Of a stretch of DNA of 64,000 bases, positions 24,224 to 36,366 are shown in pieces. The notes below the pieces were generated by a model that searched no databases, was not told where the DNA came from, and saw nothing but the letters and a program-made list of their open reading frames with translations. A program made the translations under genes and the position numbers. The stretch's first letter is position 1. Each line of letters starts with the position of its first letter. The stretch comes from Lineolata rhizophorae (lineage: Eukaryota > Ascomycota > Dothideomycetes > Lineolatales > Lineolataceae), in the NCBI GenBank assembly GCA_010093515.1, contig MU001690.1, forward strand, positions 421,916-485,915, given 5' to 3'.

Positions 24224-24985
24224 TTTGTCGGATTATCGCAGTAATTCAGGCGTCAATGAAGCGTGGTGCCGGGGTCGGACGAGGTTGTCGTTGCGGCTGG
24301 CAGCAAATTGTCGATAGGAAATGTGCGAGCACACTTCGCTTGATAATGTCCGATACGCTAACCATATCTGGTATAGCGCAATAGGTTTTCCAGCCTTCAC
24401 CACTGCTGCACTCCAAACGTAAATCTTATCAGTGTAATAGTAATGTCCTGATATTCATATTTCAAATAGACTAGATTATTGATTGGTTTCCAGGAAGTTG
24501 TGGATCATGCGAGATGTCTATTAATATACTCGACTGATGCGCTCCTGAGGTATGTGCAACCACTGATACTAGGCCTCAAAAGTGCTATGTACAATTGCAA
24601 ATATATTCTCCAATGATCCGGATTTCCTAATGGATGACACCCTCGACACCCCCTTCCAATAAGCGGTACGAAACTAATGCAGGAGTTGGACCAGTCCTCC
24701 CGCGTTTTCATTACCGTGCTTGCTTTATTGTCGGCCACTAGCGTCTTGGCGGATTGAAGAGTTCTTTAACCTGCTTCAGTTGCTTGCTGCACTCTAAGTA
24801 AGAAACAGAAGCTAGCTCCATGCTGGGAGCCCCTGGGAGCTCTCTGACCACAGACGGAGATCATCTCAGGCCAATCTTTAGAGCAGCAGCTGAGGCGATG
24901 GAGGATCGTCCCCATCAATTGACCAGTTATTGTCTGCCAGGAGTCGTTCTATATCTGAGCCACCCCAATGCGGCCAAGCATCACT
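24224..24985. other. Intergenic region, RPL23 promoter side
   Basis: 762 nt. It holds the RPL23 promoter near 24.2-24.4 kb and the VPS28 3' end. No gene is seen; a 77-codon minus-strand frame at 24505-24738 lacks support. Confidence 0.45.
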
Positions 24986-25861
24986 CTACTCCAGTGTGCT
25001 CTTGAAGCCATAATACGCCTGCTCCATATCAAATTGGAACTCACGGACCTGGTCTTCCGTGAGCGGCTCTGCCGCGCGCATCTGGTTCAGTGTAATCAGC
25101 CACTGCACGATCTTCGGCTTGCCATCGAAATCTACATCTGTAACTTTATTGACCGATTGGATTAGGTCCACCAAAAGCGGATGTAGCATGTCTTTCTCCC
25201 GCAGACCAAGTTTGATGGCGTCCAGCGTCGTGATGAAGGTCTCAATGGCGCTAGCGACGGTCGGCGCAGCGGGGCCGCCGCCTGAGGCGTTTTGGCGCGG
25301 CCTCGGGGCAGAGGGCGTCTCATCAGTCGCGGGAATGCCGACGCGGAGACGCTCCGTGGCGCGCGGGCACTCCATCTAGTTACATTCCGGAGGTCAGCTT
25401 GAGTGCCGCACGGTGCTTGTTGACTCTTCCCAGGGACTCTGTTCCGCTTTCTCAGGGGCTCCGTTCCGCTTACATCCCATTCCCTCTTGAATGTCTCCAA
25501 GTCAACAAAAGCTTGCGCTACGGCCTCATTCTTCAGATTCGATTTATATTGCTTCAGGAGTCGGTTGCACGTCTCCGTGTATTCGGTCTCGGTGACAGAA
25601 TCGCGTAGGTATGCCTTCTCGAGCGCCTCGAGAGTCATTATGATGCTGTAGATTTCCGCTAGCGACTCGTAAAGATCGCGCTCGGCATTGTTGGAGAATA
25701 GCTTGACTTCCTGCGGAATGAGGAGGTTAGGAATTGTTCCTAGAGGAGAGGTCCTAGCAGGGCGGTAGTACTTCGTCGAGACTGATAGTAGATGAGAGAG
25801 CTGAAGTTGGCGTATAGCTGTAAGGCGTGGGGGCGTAGGGTAACTGCCGTTGAGGATACAT
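24986..25861 (-). CDS. VPS28: ESCRT-I subunit VPS28
   Basis: Exons 25772-25861, 25474-25710 and 24986-25375 on the minus strand give 238 residues, all splits falling between codons. VPS28 joins Vps23 and Vps37 in ESCRT-I, which sorts ubiquitinated membrane cargo into multivesicular bodies, and its C-terminal helical bundle binds ESCRT-II. The N-terminal core reads SLDEEVKLFSNNAERDLYESLAEIY, then LEALEKAYLRD and LLKQYKS. The C-terminal domain contains AIKLGLREKDMLHPLL and FQFDMEQAYYGFKSTLE. A Tyr/Pro-rich leader of about 25 residues comes first. The start is separated from the NOC2 start on the other strand by only 247 nt. Confidence 0.95.
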
Positions 25862-26108
25862 AGCGAATAGATTTACACGGGTTCGTAGGGCGTGTAGTTG
25901 CCAACCTGCAAACCAAACGTAGTACTACGCATGCGCCTGGAGATACCGTCCAGGCAGTATCGGAAGCCACCAATCGGTTCGCGCGCCTCGCCGAAATCTT
26001 GGCATCGAAAGCCCTGGTGGCCCAAGCTCACAATCCTTAAACGAAAATTTCGGAACCGCTCATTTCGACTACTAAGCGCAACGCTGCACCTCCTCCTCAC
26101 GATCCACA
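25862..26108. promoter_or_regulatory. Bidirectional promoter, VPS28 and NOC2
   Basis: 247 nt between the start codons of two divergent housekeeping genes, so both promoters and both 5' leaders must lie within it. No TATA box is seen. Co-expression would be a reasonable inference but is not shown. Confidence 0.6.
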
Positions 26109-28560
26109 ATGGCGCAAACTAAAGCGACGAAGAAGTTCGAAAAGAAGCACTTGAAAGACACTCTTAAGCGCCGCAAGGAATTAGCCAAAGTCAAGCAGCG
26201 CCACCAACGCAACGATAAGCGGAAGGCGCGACGGGCGCAAGAACACGAGTCCGACGACGATCAACCCAAGAACGATGCTGCCCCGAAGACGTCTTCCAAG
26301 CGAGCAAATGGAGGCGATAATAAGGCGTTCGCAAATATGAGCGTTGATGAATTCTTCCAAGGCGGGTTTAACATTCCGGAGCCGGTCAAGCAGCCTGCGA
26401 AGAAGACGGGAAAGAGGAAACGCGCGGAAAAGCCGCAGCTGGAGCCAGAGGTTGACGGAAGTGATACGTCTGGCTCGTCATCTGGCCATGAACTAGCGGA
26501 AGACAGTCACATCCAGGACAACACCGGCTCGGAGGAGGAATCCGAGGACGAGACAGCTCACAAGGAACAACTTGAAAAGCTGGCCGAGAAAGACCCAGAG
26601 TTCTTCAAGTATCTTCAAGAGAATGATGATGAGTTACTCAATTTCGATGACGATGCAGACTTGGACGGGCTGCAGCTGAGTGAGAGTGAGGATGAAGAGA
26701 CGCCCACAAAAAAGCGCAAAAAGGGAAATGTGGATGCCGGGGAAGATGAAAGAGCGCCAGATAACGAGATCACCAAAGCCTTCGTGCACAAATGGCGGGA
26801 TGCGATACATAACAAGCAGTCTTTGAGGGCGACCAAGGAAGTCATGCTTGCTTTCCGTGCAGCAGTGCACGTCAATGATGAAGGGAAGCAGTTCAAGTAC
26901 ACGATATCAAACCCCGACGGTGAGAAGCTCAAGAGTGATATAATTGTGACTATCTGCTGATAGATTGTAGTGTACCACGAGCTCCTGGTTACTGCTATGG
27001 AATGTATTCCTAAGGTAGTACGCCATCATATGCCACTCAAAGAGACGGCGGGCGGAAAAGTGTAAGTTTGCCCAAGACACTCTACCTCTAATTTGGTCTA
27101 ACGGTATTAGCCGCGTATCTACGGATTCCAAGAAATACAAGAATCTTGCTCCACTTCTCAAGTCTCACACCCATTCTGTGACAGTTCTTTTGGAGACTTT
27201 GTCCGATGGAGCAACGCAGCGTCGGACCTTGTCTTCTGTTGAGCTTCTACTACCCTATCTATTGTCTTTTAAGAAAGCAATCCGAGAGCTCAGCCGCGTA
27301 GTAGTAGAGATTTGGTCTGATTCAGGGAACACGGAGGCGTCTCGACTTGCGGCTTTCCTGGTTCTGCGCAAACTCGTCGTCATTGGCGATCCCGGAATCA
27401 AGGAATCTGTCCTCAAAGCCTCCTATCAGGGCCTGGTCAAAGGCAGTCGTGTGACTACGATTCACACTATCAATGGCATAAACCTAATGAAGAATTCTGC
27501 CGCTGAACTCTGGGGCATAGACGCAAATATCGGCTACACAAGCGGTTTTACATACATCCGGCAGCTTGCCATCCACCTGCGCACCAGCATCACCAACAGG
27601 TCCAAGGACTCGCACAAAACAGTCTATAACTGGCAGTATGTTCACTCGCTCGACTTCTGGTCGCGTGTCCTTGCACTGCACTGCGACTCCCTACGCGAGG
27701 CCAAAGCAGGCAAACAGTCCCCGCTACGGCCTCTCATCTACCCGGTTGTTCAGGTTACGCTGGGGGCCCTCCGTCTCATCCCCACTGCGACATACTTCCC
27801 GCTGCGCTTCCAGTTGACGCGTTCGCTGCTGCGGCTCAGCCTCGCCACGGGGACGTATATCCCGCTCGCGCCGGCGCTGCACGAAGTGCTCGCCTCGGCC
27901 GAAATGCGCAAGCCGCCTAAGCCGAGCACGCTTAAGCCCGTCGACTTCGAGACGGCTATCCGCGTGCCTAAGTCGTATCTGCGCACTCGTACCTATCAGA
28001 CGGGCGTGGGTGAGCAGGTCGCGGAGCTGCTGTCCGAGTTCTTCGTGCTCTGGGCCAAGAACATTGCATTTCCAGAGCTAGCGCTGCCGGTTGTGGTGAT
28101 GCTGAAGCGTTGGTTGAAGGAGGTCTCCGGTGGGCGGCGCGGCGGTGGGAGCCGTAGTGGCGGAGCGGGGGCAGGAAATAAGAATGGGAAGGTCAATGGC
28201 GCGATTGTGTTGGTGGTGCAGAAGCTGGAGGCACAGTCGAAGTGGATCGAGGCGCGGAGGGCAAAGGTAGAGTTTGCGCCCAATGATAGAGCGGGCGTGG
28301 AAGGATTCTTGAAAGATGTTGAGTGGGAGAAGAGCCCACTAGGGGCGTTTGTGGTAGGCCAGAGAAAGGCAAGGGAGGAGAGGAAAAAGTTGGTGGAGGA
28401 AGGACGGAGGCGGGAGGAGAGGAGACGGAAGAATAACGAGAAAGATAGTGACGCGGAGGAGATAGAGAATAGGTTCGAGGATAGCGAGGAGGATATGGAT
28501 GTGGACGGAGATGTCGATATTGAGGACATAGACGGGGATGAAGACGAGGATGAGGACTAG
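26109..28560 (+). CDS. NOC2: Nucleolar complex protein 2 (Noc2)
   Basis: Exons 26109-26919, 26971-27061 and 27111-28560 give 783 residues. Noc2 forms heterodimers with Noc1 and Noc3 and is needed for maturation and export of pre-60S ribosomes from nucleolus to nucleoplasm. The N terminus is highly basic (KATKKFEKKHLKDTLKRRK), then acidic. The conserved domain runs from about residue 200 to 640, with YTISNPDVYHELL, SSVELLLPYLLSF, SGFTYIRQLAIHLR, WQYVHSLDFW and PLIYPVVQ. The C-terminal tail is strongly acidic. The first intron is only 51 nt and reads open for several codons before a stop, so a naive call would end the gene at 26959. Splicing at GTGAGA restores the NPDVYHEL motif. Confidence 0.94.
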
Positions 28561-29380
28561 GGGGTACTGTCCTATACCATTGTTTTGTAAATGGCATTAG
28601 CTTGACTTGTTGTAAGGGGGTCGACTTAGGTCTTTAGACTTCATATCACTGTTGCGGCGTTGGCGGAGTTCTGTAGTCGGAAAGACCAACCCTATGGGTA
28701 TTCCAACGTCGACCCCGACTAGAATCAAGAAATTATATCATCCATCGATCAGTATAGGTTCAAGACTTGCGAATGTACTATTACATCTCAATTACAAAGT
28801 ACTCATCTATAGTCCATATTGGTTTGAAACTCTAGGACGGACACGATTCAATCACTGCTAAAAGCTCCAGATGGTAGAAATGCCTCCAAAGTCTTTAGAT
28901 ACCCAAGTAATGTAGAGTGATTTCACTTGTCATTCATATTTTCGCTATCTGATTTTAACTTTTGTAACTTTGTCCTGTCCCTATTATTCGGTTCTTAATT
29001 TTTTCCTCCGCACTACCGTAGGTTGCCCCTCGTTCATATATTAATGCGAAGGTTATGTCTCTCAAACAACAGACATTCATGAAACACTCTTTGACTGCGT
29101 CTTGAAATAGCTCATCCTTTCAAAATTTTGGATAGACAAAAGTCTTTCGATGGAATTTTTCTCTTTTTAAAAATTTACATGCTGAAATATACCTACATAG
29201 GTTAAAACGTTTTAAAGTGATCCAGGCAGCTCAGTAGAGAGCAAGCCCATGCTTGTCAGAGCAGTGGATCCGTGAGCTTGCCAAGAGCCTTTCATGATCA
29301 TTGAAGCTCTTTCCCACCATAAATGACACTGCACTCTTGACAGAATGCCAACTCAACCCCTCTTCGAGTTGACTTCAAAT
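28561..29380. other. Intergenic region between convergent genes
   Basis: 820 nt, AT-rich from about 28.9 kb on. It should hold the NOC2 and GH45 3' untranslated regions. No gene is seen. Confidence 0.45.
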
Positions 29381-30162
29381 TTAAGCAGGGTCGTCATTCC
29401 TCCTGCAGCCCGTGATATCGGTGATCTCGGTCGGGCAGCTGACCTGCTGGAAGGAGACGGACGGGTTGTCGGCGCCCTCGAACCAATCGAAGCGCCAGTA
29501 GCACCCTGGCTTGAGCTCATCGGGGAAGCCGTCGCACTCGGAGCGCGATGAGATGCCGCCGTATTGGGCGCCCCAGCCCTGAGGCGGAGCGCCCCACTGG
29601 TTGGTGCACGCGTTGAACTGGCCGACGCCGCCGCCGGGAATGGCCAGATCGAAGTGGTTCGACCCGAGATCGCCTCCCGTGTTGGTCGCTTGCACGACCA
29701 TCTTTTTGCCTTGAATCGACGTGGAGGTGAACGTGAGCCTAGGGTGAAAAGGTTTAGTTAGCCTGCCCTCTACTCGGATGCCGTTAAGATGAACGGGCGT
29801 TCGCACTCATAGCAAGCGCAGCACCAGGATGCTTCATTGCCGCCGGCAATGCGAACGGCTGCAAAGCCGTATGAGAGGTCATCGTCAACAGCCCATGGCG
29901 ATTGAGCTGTGCACATGTAAGCCTCGCCGTCGGGCCTCGTAGCATCGCAGGCAGAGGCGGCGTCGGGATTCGAGAGCGGGTTGTCGTTCATGTCGCAGGT
30001 CATTGGAACATTGGTCACGGAAGCCTTGCCGGTCCACGCGCAAGACCCTTTGCAGCAGTCCCAGTAACGAGTTGTTTGGCCAGTGCCCGACTGAGCGCTA
30101 GCCACGGAGAAAAAGCCAGTCGCCAGCGCTGCGAGCGCGACCTTCTTCAATGCAGATGCCAT
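29381..30162 (-). CDS. Secreted GH45 endoglucanase
   Basis: Exons 29807-30162 and 29381-29738 on the minus strand give 237 residues. A signal peptide of about 23 residues (ending SVASA) precedes a GH45 catalytic domain. The hallmark [14 protein letters not shown] carries the catalytic base Asp35, and [13 protein letters not shown] supplies the acid Asp149. Many Cys residues suggest disulfides. GH45 enzymes cleave internal beta-1,4 bonds of amorphous cellulose with inversion. No cellulose-binding module or linker follows, so this is a catalytic-domain-only form. The intron splits the Glu codon in CCACYE. A good TATA box lies 183 nt upstream, as expected for an inducible gene. Confidence 0.95.
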
Positions 30163-31863
30163 GGCTAGAAGAAGATTATATTAGCTACCGAATCCCGACA
30201 CGACGATTCGTAGAGTATGATTAAGACCCACGAGAAACATGACACATACTGTACGGTATAGATTTGACAGAGAGTAGAGGACGAGTCGAAAACTGCTGAT
30301 GGAAATTTCGAGCAGGCAGAGAGGGTTCTAAGGCAAGAAGATCACTTATATATGTTGATCTCTAGCCCACTTTCGGACTCTAAGAGACCGTCGTCCCGGA
30401 AACTATGACGGTATTGCTTGCAATAGGGCGTAGACTGCGGGGATCTGCTGTCTTAGATGCGCAGCTAGGGTCCAATGGCTGGCTACAACCCAGTCTCGTG
30501 TGCTTTGACCGTGCAAAAATTCAATTAACTGGCGGCGGAACAGCTCGAGCGAGTGCGATCAAAGTTCAAGACTGGACCATATTTTGACCGTGCAGAGGCT
30601 CCGTGTGCGACGGTATGCGACAAATATTTCATATGGAAAGGCGGTCGACTCATTGCGCTGGGTCCGGGGTATTTAATATAGCCTTGTTTCGAAGCGCGTC
30701 ATGGGACGCCAACCAGCTTGACCCCTGACACTGCTAGGCTGTTGGCGACGATGCGGGGTACAGCAGACCAAAAAAACAGAGAGAAGCCAGTTAGAAGCGA
30801 AATAGAAGCCGCAGCTTAAGATCCGAAACCTTCTGCAGGGGATAAATGCGAAAGACCACCCGGAAAATGCGCTCAATGAGCCGAGTAGACGGAGTGCGCC
30901 ACGAGCGATACGGCAAAGAAAAAGGTAAATTCTTAGAGGACTGGGAATGACTCAAGAATAGACTGCGATTGCAAGAAGTGACGTGTCGTTTTGCCCTGTG
31001 TATCTGACATACTCTGTACTACTCCGAACCTTTCCAAATTGAACCTACCGGCTTGGTGGAGATAATCGCTGCAGGTACTCAGGCCGCAATTCCGTCGCGG
31101 CAGCTGCCCTGACACTAATATGTGCGCTAACGCTTCCATCAGTAACGAAAGGGGGTGGGATTCACAGGTTAGCAGCACTACGAAAATCATTATAAGAATA
31201 TTCCTCGCCAGGCAAAACAAGACCCCGCTTGAAGTCGTGGCAATGTCGCATCCACTAGTATCTGCGCCCTCCATCCGTGACTTGTATTATCCTCGTGAGT
31301 TTCGTGCAAAAGATATGGGGTCCTGCAGCTCTAGGATCCTGGGAGAGTTGCAGCAGAGTGCGGAGAACACCGGAGAAATTATTGAGCAGAGTTTTTGATG
31401 GCCTGAAATCCATAAACATGACCGCGCTGGAATTTGGTCGGGCACTGCAGGGCGTCGTACAGCCCCACATGAAGCGACCTGAGGGCGAGGTGGCTGATAC
31501 AGCGGCTATAGAACGTGTAATATAGAAGGGGTGAGGTGGAGAAAATCGAGGTAGTACTACGCTCGGTAGTCCGTCACGTGTGTTAGTATCACGTGATTGG
31601 TCTCTCGTTGGCGGCCCCGACGGAGCCCCGAGCTACCGGCTTTACTAACTACCGAACCGGAACTCAGCGGTCGCAGGGCGCCCTAAGCGACGTCATCGAG
31701 ACCAACAACGAGAGCTTTGCTAAACAGCAACCTTCTATCTCGTTGCTCTTCGAAATCTCCTCAATCAGCTTCATAGGCCGCCAATTGCACTAGCCACGAT
31801 TCACTGCGCACGACTGTGGGCTGCTAAGGAGCTCTTCGTCTGATAAGCTCGACTCTCATCAGG
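30163..31863. other. Divergent region between GH45 and MCR1
   Basis: 1.7 kb holding the promoters of both genes. Short open frames on each strand (for example 30933-31274 minus and 31120-31398 plus) overlap each other and show no domain. No gene is supported. Confidence 0.45.
30345..30353 (-). promoter_or_regulatory. TATA box of the GH45 gene
   Basis: Reads atatataag on the minus strand, 183 nt before the start codon. Position and sequence suit a strong regulated promoter. Confidence 0.5.
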
Positions 31864-33046
31864 ATGTTCGCTCGACAGGTGTTCCGGCCCGCGTCAGCCC
31901 TCCGAAGCGTAAGCTACCTATCCCCCGCGCTGGAACTCGTTGCAGCGGATGGTTTCTATCTGTGGACAAACTTAGCTGACGATTCAATTCCTCTGTACAG
32001 AGCGTCCGCCGCTATGCGACGGAACCCCCCGCAAAAAGTGGCTCCAATGTCGGTCTTTACGCTGCTCTCACCGCCGCTGGTGCTGGCGGGGCGTACTACT
32101 ACTACAACATGGGCGGGAAGACTACCCAACCGGCCGCAGCCTCTAAACCAGCTGAGCCTGCTCTAAAGGGCGGAGACCAAGGATTCGTGTCGTTCAAGCT
32201 CGAAAATGTTGAACAGCTGAGCCACAACGTCAAGCGGTTCCGCTTCGCGCTTCCTGAGCCAGACATGGTTTCGGGTCTGCACGTTGCTTGTAAGGCTTCT
32301 GAGGACAGCATACCCTTAGTCCTGACTTTGCTGACGTAAAAATAGCTGCGGTCATCACAAAGTACCAAGGCCCGGAGATGGAAAAGCCGGTGATTCGTCC
32401 GTATACACCCGTTAGTGATGAAGGTACGATGAAGTCCTTTCAATGGATGGACTCTCTTGACTAATATTCTGATACAGACGCGAGGGGTTATATGGAGTTC
32501 ATCATTAAGGCCTATCCCAATGGCCCTATGTCTCAGCACTTGCACCATATGCAACCCGGCCAACGCCTCGACATTAAAGGCCCGATTCCTAAATACCCCT
32601 GGGAGCCAAACAAGCACGACCACATCGTCCTGCTAGCCGGTGGCTCTGGAATCACCCCCATGTGGCAGCTGACACGAGCCATCTTCAAGAACCCCGATGA
32701 CAAGACCAAGGTCACCCTTGTCTTCGGCAACGTGACCGAGGATGATATAATTCTGAAGAAGGAGTTGCAAGAGCTTGAGAATACATACCCGCGGCAGTTC
32801 AAAGCCTTTTACTGCCTCGATAATCCCCCAAAGGACTGGCCGGGCGGCAAGGGCTTTATAACCAAGGAGCTCCTGAAGACAGTGTTGCCAGAGCCGAAGG
32901 AAAACAACATCAAGATCTTTGTTTGCGGACCGCCTGGATTGTATAAGGCCATCTCTGGCATGAAGACCAGCCCAGCAGACCAGGGTGAATTGACTGGATA
33001 TCTGAAGGAATTGGGCTACAGCAAGGACCAAGTGTACAAATTCTAA
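31864..33046 (+). CDS. MCR1: Mitochondrial NADH-cytochrome b5 reductase
   Basis: Exons 31864-31908, 32001-32289, 32346-32423 and 32478-33046 give 326 residues. The N terminus is a basic mitochondrial leader ([14 protein letters not shown], then RRYATEPP) followed by a short hydrophobic span at about residues 32-52, as in Mcr1, which is found in the outer membrane and intermembrane space. The FAD-binding motif RPYTPVS is near residue 130, the NADH site GGSGITP is at 192-198 and the CGPPG motif at 287-291. The enzyme passes electrons from NADH to cytochrome b5 and serves sterol synthesis and regeneration of ascorbyl radicals. Length and domain order match the family. All four exons are needed for a continuous flavodomain. 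Confidence 0.95.
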
Positions 33047-35403
33047 GGAAGGTTTGGAAGGAGTGGGTGCGTTGGATTAGAAGGCCCTTTGCTAACACTG
33101 AGATGCGCCATTGTCGTTGGCTAGGAGAGCTACCCTCCCGCTTTGGTATGTATAGACGCAAATCTCTGACTTCATTCGGAATGACAAAATGATTCCTGTT
33201 TGGGAAATCTACTGGGCAACATGTTTGAGGTAGAAGTTTCCCACTTCTCTCAGTTCCAAAGATCTCAGGATGATCTTTGAACGGTCAAATTTTTTTCGCT
33301 CTCGACCCACCAAATCCTTCGTCTGTAATTGGACTCGTGTTGGATACATATATACGCATCCCGAAGAAAAGCCTCACTATTACGTGGGATGTCTCCGTCA
33401 AACATCAGTGATTTGTCAAAGGGTCGAAATCGGCTTTCCTCCTCAGACTCGAAGAAAACGCCCTTGGCGTTCACTTCAGTCAAGGATACTAGCATCAAAT
33501 TTCTAGCGCGCTAGCCGACAGATACGCCTCATTTACCGTGCGCTGCAACGAGGCTTCTCGAAAACCCATCAATGAAAATGGGACCAGCTGATCGGAACTT
33601 CTGCAACCACGAAGGGGACTACTGCACAGTTCCGGCGCGCCTGCACACGAGAACAGGCTTTCCGTGCCTGGGCGAACAGTTGGTATCTGATCCGCATTTC
33701 CCCGGCCGGAATCCGACGCTAGACCGAACTTTATTATTGGTTGCTCTTGTACTTGCCAAATTGGTCCACCCGCTGCTGATACGTCATCGGATATTCCGAT
33801 TGATGCCTTGGTGTTGTTGGTTTATTTCGACGGATTTTCTCTCGCGTGAAATGATCTGACCAGTCGCGATCTTCTCAGAATATCTCTTTACAGGTTGCGG
33901 CGCGGCTCGGTAATCTACGGGCTAAGCGTTGTCTTTGCCCGGTCGTTCTCCTGGATTTCATGGCCTATCGTAGGCTTCGAGGATGACTGCCGTCAATTGC
34001 ATCGCGCCCGGCGAATTGCTAGTCGCCGACCTGCGAATCCCCAGCGCACGGTTGGCACCGGCACTATGGGACGCCCTAAGATAGAAGTCAAGGACACGGA
34101 AAGCATCCGCCACTTCGTCTCGAAATTCCGAGGACGGTAAGCGATGCGGTGTTTTGTTACGACCGGTTCTAGCGTCATCTGCCGCTCGCAGGGTGTTGTT
34201 TGGACTACATGCAAGTATGCGAATTGGGTGCGAAAGCGCAAGCGTTGGGTACGCGACTCCCCAAAGCCTTCGAAACAGACGTGTCCTTGACGCGTCCGGC
34301 AGCCGGCTGGGACGCCGCCAGGATCCGTCGTCTGCAGTGGTGCCCCATCCTGTGGTGTCCACGCAGCGGAACTCGGCTCCAGCTATGTACGTCGTCGCTC
34401 GGCTGTTCTCTCAAAGGCTTCATTACAGCCACCGTTTGGGGGAGTGTGATAGCGCTCTTGGCGTCCGGAACCAAGGCGCACGCACGAGATTACGAAGAAA
34501 TGGCCCACTGTTTTTCGAGCGACGGGCCCCGTTTTCTACCACGGCCGCGGTCGAATTCGCCAGCCCGCCAGCCTCGCCGAGGGGCCTCGAGAACCTAATC
34601 GCCGCGGCGTACGCAGGGTCTGCCTAGCGCGTCGGCGGGTCGTTCGAGGGTGGTTCGATCTCTGGCGGCCGCCGGCGGTCTAGAGCCAGTCAGACGCGGC
34701 CGCGGCGCTGGCGGGCTCCGGCCCAGCCCGCATGTGCCGCTCTTATCCCGGCGCGCTGAGTGCGGGGCCAAGCGGCATCGTAGATCGGCCACAGGCGCCG
34801 CGCGCGAATGCCTTCGGCCTCGTCGCAAGGCTGCGTTCGCAGCTCCATTTGCCCAGGTCGCCGTCGGAAAGGCCCGAATGGTGTGAGAAAAATTCAGGGT
34901 CGGCGGCTGTACCGCTCGCGCCCGCGGGTTTGCCGGATCTGGGTTCGTGCGGCTTGCCTTTCTAAGCCGCCCATGGCGTCGACCGTTCTTGGGGTTGTTT
35001 TGGCGTCCGACTCTCGAAGAGGTTGATATAAGGACCTCGCTCACTCCAATTGATCGGCGACAGTAAGGCTCTATTCTAGGTGCGCGAGTTCTAGCCCCAC
35101 TGCAGCCGGGGCTCTGCGCGGTTTCTTGGCACTCAACCTTCTCGAACGAAAGTACCGTCGCAATCACACCACACGGCCTTCGATCGTTGTGGAAGGCAGC
35201 TCTCCGCTCCGCAAACAGAGGCGCCGCTTCGACAAATCGACGAAGGCGCGCAGCTCGCACCTTCAGTGCTTGCTTAAGTTTTGCTCTGGACTACGCCAGC
35301 GAGATTGTGGGCCGACAATTTGTTCGCACGGCAAAGTGCCGGAACACCTGACCAAAAGTTCGGTGACGATTCCTCCCCGGTCTTGCCCGTGACCGACGAT
35401 ATC
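33047..35403. other. Gene-free region upstream of the bHLH gene
   Basis: 2.4 kb. From about 34.0 kb the sequence is GC-rich, with long overlapping open frames on both strands (for example an Arg-rich 221-codon frame at 34595-35260 minus) that look like composition effects. It probably holds a long 5' leader and promoter of the bHLH factor. Confidence 0.45.
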
Positions 35404-36366
35404 ATGTCGGAAGGCTCATTAAACGGTTGGCCGCCGTTTTACGATACGGCCCCGATCACACCACCAGTGGTGGGGTCGGGTGCACAAGTATTCCCCTTCC
35501 AGTACGAACCACTGGGCAAGCAAGCCTTCACTCCAGAAGCGGTACGACGATATTATTTCCAACGCTTGAAGAATCCATCTGAGCTGCGAAATACTGTCGA
35601 CCAGACATTCTCCGCGCCTTCCTTCCCGGACCAGAAGCTGAATCCGGTGTGGGACGAGGACATGATCCTCGAGCAACAGTCGCCTGAACTTGATCTTTCT
35701 CCCAAGTCTGCCGGTCTGACCGAAGATACCATAGCCACTCCACCTGACATGACGGACGATAGCAACCAAATGGGACATATCATGATCCCTGCGCATTCAA
35801 CTCCACCCTCACCATCGCCTTCTCTGGAGTCACCCACAACCATTGCTGTCCGTGATGTCAACCCGGACCAAGAGCAACGGCCCAAACGCAAGCGTGGCCG
35901 CCCTCGCATTCACCGAACTACTTCAACTGCCAGCACTGCAAGTAACAGCAGCAGTGGCAACTCGTACGGCAGGACCGTTGCTGCTGCCCGGCGTAACTCT
36001 CACATCAATCACAACCACGCCAACGCCCACCGCGTTCCTCACAACCAGGTCGAACGCAAATACCGCGAGGGCCTGAACGCCGAACTCGAGCGGCTGCGGC
36101 AGGCGATCCCGACGTTGCCCAAGCCGCGCCCCGGCGCCGAGGACAGCAATGCGCCCGGCGCGCCGAAGCCTAGCAAGGCCACGGTGCTTGCAGCGGCCAT
36201 CGACTACATCAAGTTCCTCGAGGACCAGGTCGACTACGTGTCGAAGGAATGCGACCGCCTACGCGGTGTCGCGTCGCTCGTCCAGTTCGCGGGCGCGAGA
36301 CAAACGGGAGTTGCTACTGCGGCGGCGGCGGCCGGGTTGAGGTCACCCTTGGCGACTTCACGGTAG
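35404..36366 (+). CDS. bHLH transcription factor with AT-hook-like motif
   Basis: A single exon encodes 320 residues. Residues about 161-171 read KRKRGRPRIHR, an AT-hook-like core that grips the DNA minor groove. The bHLH domain spans about 209-285: HNQVERKYREGLN is the basic region, and helix 2 reads KATVLAAAIDYIKFLEDQV, followed by a short zipper-like extension. Tyr220 stands where most bHLH proteins have Arg, as in SREBPs. No membrane segments follow, so this is not a membrane-bound SREBP precursor. The first 150 residues are Pro/Ser-rich and probably activating. The ATG at 35404 is chosen because no good ATG lies in frame upstream; a longer reading through 35281 lacks a start. Its target genes are unknown. 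Confidence 0.88.
   Translation: MSEGSLNGWPPFYDTAPITPPVVGSGAQVFPFQYEPLGKQAFTPEAVRRYYFQRLKNPSELRNTVDQTFSAPSFPDQKLNPVWDEDMILEQQSPELDLSPKSAGLTEDTIATPPDMTDDSNQMGHIMIPAHSTPPSPSPSLESPTTIAVRDVNPDQEQRPKRKRGRPRIHRTTSTASTASNSSSGNSYGRTVAAARRNSHINHNHANAHRVPHNQVERKYREGLNAELERLRQAIPTLPKPRPGAEDSNAPGAPKPSKATVLAAAIDYIKFLEDQVDYVSKECDRLRGVASLVQFAGARQTGVATAAAAAGLRSPLATSR

Noticed and set aside
34595-35260. 221-codon minus-strand frame upstream of the bHLH gene
   Set aside because: Arg-rich and low in complexity; overlaps other equally open frames on both strands.
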